A model generated the notes under the pieces. That model was given only the letters and a program-made list of their open reading frames with translations, was not told the DNA's origin and did not search any database. 64,000 nt of DNA. It comes from Viridibacillus sp050278625. GTDB lineage: Bacteria; Bacillota; Bacilli; Bacillales_A; Planococcaceae. The stretch is from assembly GCF_050278625.1 (NCBI RefSeq), contig NZ_JBNNTI010000012.1:1-64000 (forward strand), given 5' to 3'. Made by a program: the position numbers and the translations under genes. Below are positions 61,021-64,000 of the stretch, one piece after another (position 1 is the first letter of the stretch; the number at the start of each line of letters is the position of its first letter).

Positions 61021-62382
61021 TTAATGTTTTATAGCCTCTTGTCCTCGAATATTCCAAGTGATTGCGAATAAGATAATTGCTAAAACACAAGAACCCGTTA
61101 ATAACATAAATCCTCCATCCCAACTTGAAAATTGAACAACATACCCAAGTAAGGCATTAGCCATTACTGCTCCACCTAAATAACCAAATAAACCCGTTAA
61201 TCCAGCTGCAGTACCTGCAGCTTTTTTTGGTACGAGATCAAGGGCTTGTAAACCAATTAACATGACAGGTCCATAAATTAAGAACCCAATCGAGATTAAC
61301 GCAATATTATCTATCATTGGATTTCCTGCAGGGTTTAACCAATAAACAATAACTGCGATTAATACTCCCGCCATAAATACAGCACCGGCAGGTCCACGAC
61401 GTCCTTTAAAAACTTTATCGGATATATAGCCACATAAAAGTGTACCTGGAATACCTGCCCACTCATATAAAAAGTAAGCAATACCTGATTCTTTCATATT
61501 GAATCCCTTTTCTTCACTTAAGTATATTGGTGCCCAGTCAAGCACACCATAACGTACGAAATAAACGAAGACATTTGCAATTGCAATGGCCCAAACCCAT
61601 TTGTTATTTAATACGTGTTTGAAAAGGATTTCTTTCGTTGTCAATTCAGTTTCATAGATTGTTTTAGAATTATTCGCGTAATCATTACGATACTCTTCAA
61701 TCGGAGGTAAGCCAACTGATTGAGGTGTATCACGCATTAAAATAAATGATAATACTGCTCCTAAGATTGCAACTAAAGCTGGTAATATAAATACTCCTTC
61801 ATAACCTGTATAGGTTGCTCCAAAATATGTCGTAATAATTGAAATTCCACCAATCGCTAGTGGTGCCATTAAGCCACCACCTACATTGTGAGCGACGTTC
61901 CAAATTGCTGTTTTACCCCCTCTTTCACTTACACTAAACCAATGGACAAGCGTACGACCTGATGGTGGCCATCCCATTCCTTGGAACCAACCGTTTAAAA
62001 ATAACATGACAAACATAATCGCAACGGACGATGTAAAGAAGGGGAAAAATCCCATAAATAAGTTAATAATAGCAGATAAAATCAGCCCTGTGAATAAGAA
62101 ATACCGAGCATTACTACGGTCCGACACTGTTCCCATTACAAATTTACTTATCCCGTATGCAATCGAAATCGCAGACAATACTAGACCTAATTCCCCTGTT
62201 GTGAAACCTTTTTCAGTTAAATACGGCATCGCAAGAGAGAAGTTCTTACGAATTAAATAATATGCGGCATAACCAATGAAAATCCCCATGAAAACTTGAA
62301 ATCTAAGCTTTTTATACTCAGAATCAATCTTGTCTTCAGGTAACCTTTCAACTGGTGGGGCAGACTTAAATAGTTTAAGCAT
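61021..62382 (-). CDS. glpT: Glycerol-3-phosphate transporter (OPA family MFS)
   Basis: 453 residues with twelve membrane helices. AAYYLIRKNFSLAMPYL is the family start; GWFQGMGWPPSGRTLVHWFS is the signature loop; two arginines (YLIRKN and the helix 7 region) line the phosphate site. GlpT imports glycerol-3-phosphate in exchange for phosphate. The ATG at 62382 has AAAGGAGG upstream. The GlpP-type leader in front indicates induction by G3P and carbon catabolite control. Confidence 0.9.
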   Translation of the reverse strand: MLKLFKSAPPVERLPEDKIDSEYKKLRFQVFMGIFIGYAAYYLIRKNFSLAMPYLTEKGFTTGELGLVLSAISIAYGISKFVMGTVSDRSNARYFLFTGLILSAIINLFMGFFPFFTSSVAIMFVMLFLNGWFQGMGWPPSGRTLVHWFSVSERGGKTAIWNVAHNVGGGLMAPLAIGGISIITTYFGATYTGYEGVFILPALVAILGAVLSFILMRDTPQSVGLPPIEEYRNDYANNSKTIYETELTTKEILFKHVLNNKWVWAIAIANVFVYFVRYGVLDWAPIYLSEEKGFNMKESGIAYFLYEWAGIPGTLLCGYISDKVFKGRRGPAGAVFMAGVLIAVIVYWLNPAGNPMIDNIALISIGFLIYGPVMLIGLQALDLVPKKAAGTAAGLTGLFGYLGGAVMANALLGYVVQFSSWDGGFMLLTGSCVLAIILFAITWNIRGQEAIKH

Positions 62383-62431
62383 ATAGTCCTCCTTTATTTT
62401 GAAGTTAACAAGAATTTGATCTTGAATACAG

Positions 62432-62510
62432 AAAAAAACCCACACTTCAACAGACATACTACCACTTGGAAAGTACCTTTGTAGTGTGAGTCTCCGAATC
62501 TCCATCACGT
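62432..62510 (-). promoter_or_regulatory. GlpP-type antitermination leader of glpT
   Basis: On the minus strand, GATGGAGATTCGGAGACTCA is followed by CACACTACAAAGG and a long terminator whose 3' arm AAGTGTGGG runs into TTTTTTTCTG. The GGAGA...GGAGACTCACA element matches the binding region of the RNA antiterminator GlpP in Bacillus glp leaders. GlpP with G3P would let transcription reach glpT. Confidence 0.65.
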
Positions 62511-62541
62511 AGTTAACTTGTATATAAAAGTTAAACTTTTT

Positions 62542-62556
62542 TGGAAACGGTGTCAA
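62542..62556 (-). promoter_or_regulatory. glpT promoter -35 overlapped by a cre-like site
   Basis: On the minus strand TGACACCGTTTCCA matches the CcpA cre consensus TGWAANCGNTNWCA at 12 of 14 positions. It overlaps TTGACA (62551-62556), with TAACTT 17 bp downstream as -10. This predicts glucose repression of glpT. Confidence 0.5.
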
Positions 62557-62786
62557 TATTTTTTTGTGACTATTTTACTTCTATTCTTTTAGTGGGGGTA
62601 GCACCACATCCCCATCAAATACAATTACGACTCCTATTCTTTATTTCTTTATTTCTTTATTTGTTTTTCTGTTGATTTACCCCTTTTGGGACACCTATCT
62701 TATGGATAACGGAAAATGAATATTAGTTTGTGAATTTTCCAATCACCAATTTAAAATGATCGTTAGTCCACAACAACCATTTTCAT

Positions 62787-63152
62787 TCAAATTAATTCTA
62801 ATATTGTCTGGTGTATATTTAGTATCGAACGTAATGGTAATCCTGTTGCTGAAATCAATTTATCGACTTCAGTTTTATTCGAAAGTTGTGCAGCATTTAT
62901 TAAATCATGTGCAAACTGTTCTGACACTGCAATTTTATCTATAAGCAAATGAGCTTGGTGCATAATGTTCTGAATCTCTTTCGCTGATGTCTTGAACTTA
63001 TGTGTATCTACAGTGGGAAAGGGACTGCTTTGTGTTGAGTTCGTCGGCATTGCTAGGTGTCTAGGAATTTGAGTAGGTGTAGAATGATTTGACATAACCC
63101 ACTGTGGATAGTGATTTGAATAGAGAAAATACGGATAAGGACTGAAATACAA
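62787..63152 (-). CDS. Small probable spore-coat or spore-associated protein
   Basis: 121 residues. The aromatic N-terminus MYFSPYPYFLYSNHYPQW is followed by a Ser/Pro/Thr linker and a helical module: TSAKEIQNIMHQAHLLIDKI, SEQFAHDLINAAQLSNKTEV, LISATGLPL. The YxxP-rich tail plus helical module occurs in uncharacterised spore proteins of Bacillaceae. The start is TTG with a perfect AGGAGG 7 bases upstream. The IS1380 relic ends just beyond this ribosome site. Confidence 0.6.
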   Translation of the reverse strand: MYFSPYPYFLYSNHYPQWVMSNHSTPTQIPRHLAMPTNSTQSSPFPTVDTHKFKTSAKEIQNIMHQAHLLIDKIAVSEQFAHDLINAAQLSNKTEVDKLISATGLPLRSILNIHQTILELI

Positions 63153-63164
63153 CTGGATTCCTCC

Positions 63165-63917
63165 TGAAGCTCGACGACAATTTGAAATGGAGAGAGCGCC
63201 CAGATTTCACTAATTTACTTGCCACTTTAATCAGACGTGTACGAATTGTTTGGATTTGGAACCCTTTTTGTTTTGGCGGAAATGTCAATGTGCGCAGCCA
63301 ATTCGTTAAATTATAGGCAAGTAGACTTAACATCATACGCGCCTCATTCATGAGGAAATCATGACTTTTCATTTGATCAAAACCGAAGCCATCCTTAGCT
63401 TCTTTAATGAAATTTTCCATCGTGCCTCGCTTTTTGTACGACGTGACAATCGCCTGTGGTGAGAAACTTTCGCTGAAATTTGTCACGAAAAACGCATGTG
63501 AAAAGAACAGTTCTCCGGCAGGTCGCGTTGATTGAATGATAATGCGACGTGACGTTGACCAAGAGGACGCCTGATAAATGGATTCCTCAACATAGCTTTC
63601 CGTCATCGACACATCGCGAACTTCATGCGCTGGATGAAGTTCTTCTGCGAGTGCTTTCAGTTTGGCGTTCGATTTTAAACGGATGATATAGTAAACAGGT
63701 TCTTTTTCACACAGTTCATACAGCACAGGCACCGCAAAACCACTGTCCCCCCCGTATAAGAGTAGAGGTTTCAGGGAACTTTTCGTTGTAGTGTTCGATT
63801 AAAGGTCGCATAAAATCAACCACACCATTCGACGTATACACACTACCGGGTCGTAATTGCGCTTTCAAAAAATCACCTGTCAGCCCATCAAATGCGACAA
63901 GTGGGTGGAAGCCCAAC
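63165..63917 (-). mobile_element. Truncated and frameshifted IS1380-family element
   Basis: Starts within LGFHPLVAFDGLTGDFLKAQ; 5' codons (about 130) are missing. The frame holds to ETSTLIRG, then a run of seven C at 63748-63754 shifts it, after which YELCEKEPVYYIIRLKSNAK continues to FKLSSSF where homology stops, lacking the last ~20 residues. QKRGTMENFIKEAKDGFGFD (DDE Glu region) is present. It is related to but distinct from the copy at 59350-60627. Confidence 0.75.
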
Positions 63918-63932
63918 GTATAAAAAGAAAAA

Positions 63933-63965
63933 ACACATATTAGCCATCACTAATATGTGTTTTTC
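63933..63965. terminator. Bidirectional terminator at the window edge
   Basis: Perfect 11-bp arms ACACATATTAG and CTAATATGTGT with a 6-nt loop, A-rich on the left and TTTTCTT on the right. It lies just outside the truncated IS1380. Confidence 0.7.
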
Positions 63966-64000
63966 TTCTCTATGGATTATTAGAAGGCGAGATTTATCGC

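Noticed and set aside
1..64000. CRISPR arrays, tRNA or rRNA genes
   Set aside because: No regularly spaced repeat with unique spacers, no cloverleaf-like or rRNA-like stretches were seen; the only tandem array is the 135-150 bp repeat with AT spacers.

Overview
The window is AT-rich chromosomal DNA from an endospore-forming Firmicute, most likely Bacillaceae/Planococcaceae close to Lysinibacillus, Solibacillus or Psychrobacillus. This rests on strong AGGAGG-type ribosome sites, an H-type small acid-soluble spore protein, two KinB-like sporulation-type kinases, TagGH, YkpA, Maf, an OpuA transporter, a GlpP-type antitermination leader and a T-box leader. It contains no rRNA, tRNA or CRISPR array. 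The genus is an inference; no marker gene fixes it.

Layout. 0.2-5 kb: an orphan sensor kinase, PhzF and IS256 debris, a small prophage-immunity relic (wrecked antirepressor plus two divergent Xre repressors with operators), and pgeF. 5-7.5 kb: a cupin protein and a divergent quinone-reductase/MarR pair. 7.5-16.2 kb: a seven-gene minus-strand cell-wall glycopolymer operon (two GT4 enzymes, a small coiled-coil protein, a 903-residue two-domain glycosyltransferase, a nucleotide-sugar dehydrogenase, TagG and TagH). 16.5-24.4 kb: an M15 peptidase, a patatin lipase, a triple tandem Bacillaceae-type repeat with an IS1182 relic, a serine hydrolase, a second kinase, maf and a YdjM-like protein. 24.8-28.7 kb: a restriction-modification cassette (C5 methylase, a PUA/EVE-like plus PD-(D/E)XK protein, a Sau3AI/MutH-like enzyme). 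29-34 kb: PadR and WapA-like debris, a complete-looking IS256 element and a secreted serine hydrolase. 34-39 kb: SelO, SspH and several wrecked genes. 39.7-42.6 kb: opuAA and a fused opuABC. 42.7-47.3 kb: MmgE/PrpD and enoyl-CoA hydratase among alcohol-dehydrogenase fragments, then ykpA. 47.6-50.9 kb: a DUF4097/MarR pair sharing an operator and a decayed toxin-immunity cassette. 51-55.8 kb: a GT2 enzyme, a VOC protein, an orphan T-box leader, DUF2785, a membrane protein, a GNAT and TetR debris. 56-59 kb: kynU-kynA-kynB, the full set for tryptophan to anthranilate. 59.3-64 kb: two damaged IS1380 copies flanking glpT with its GlpP leader, and a coat-like protein.

The most striking global feature is the density of recent gene decay. 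More than a dozen recognisable genes survive only as frameshifted or truncated remnants: PhzF, phage antirepressor, MarR, PadR, DnaQ-like exonuclease, SAM methyltransferase, SDR, Zn-alcohol dehydrogenase, TetR, alpha/beta hydrolase, toxin and immunity genes, and transposases. Their promoters, operators or leaders are often still intact. The best candidates for less-described biology are the three-gene restriction cassette with its middle protein, the MarR/DUF4097 operator pair, the repeat-plus-IS1182-stub composite found twice, and the T-box leader that no longer has a gene.
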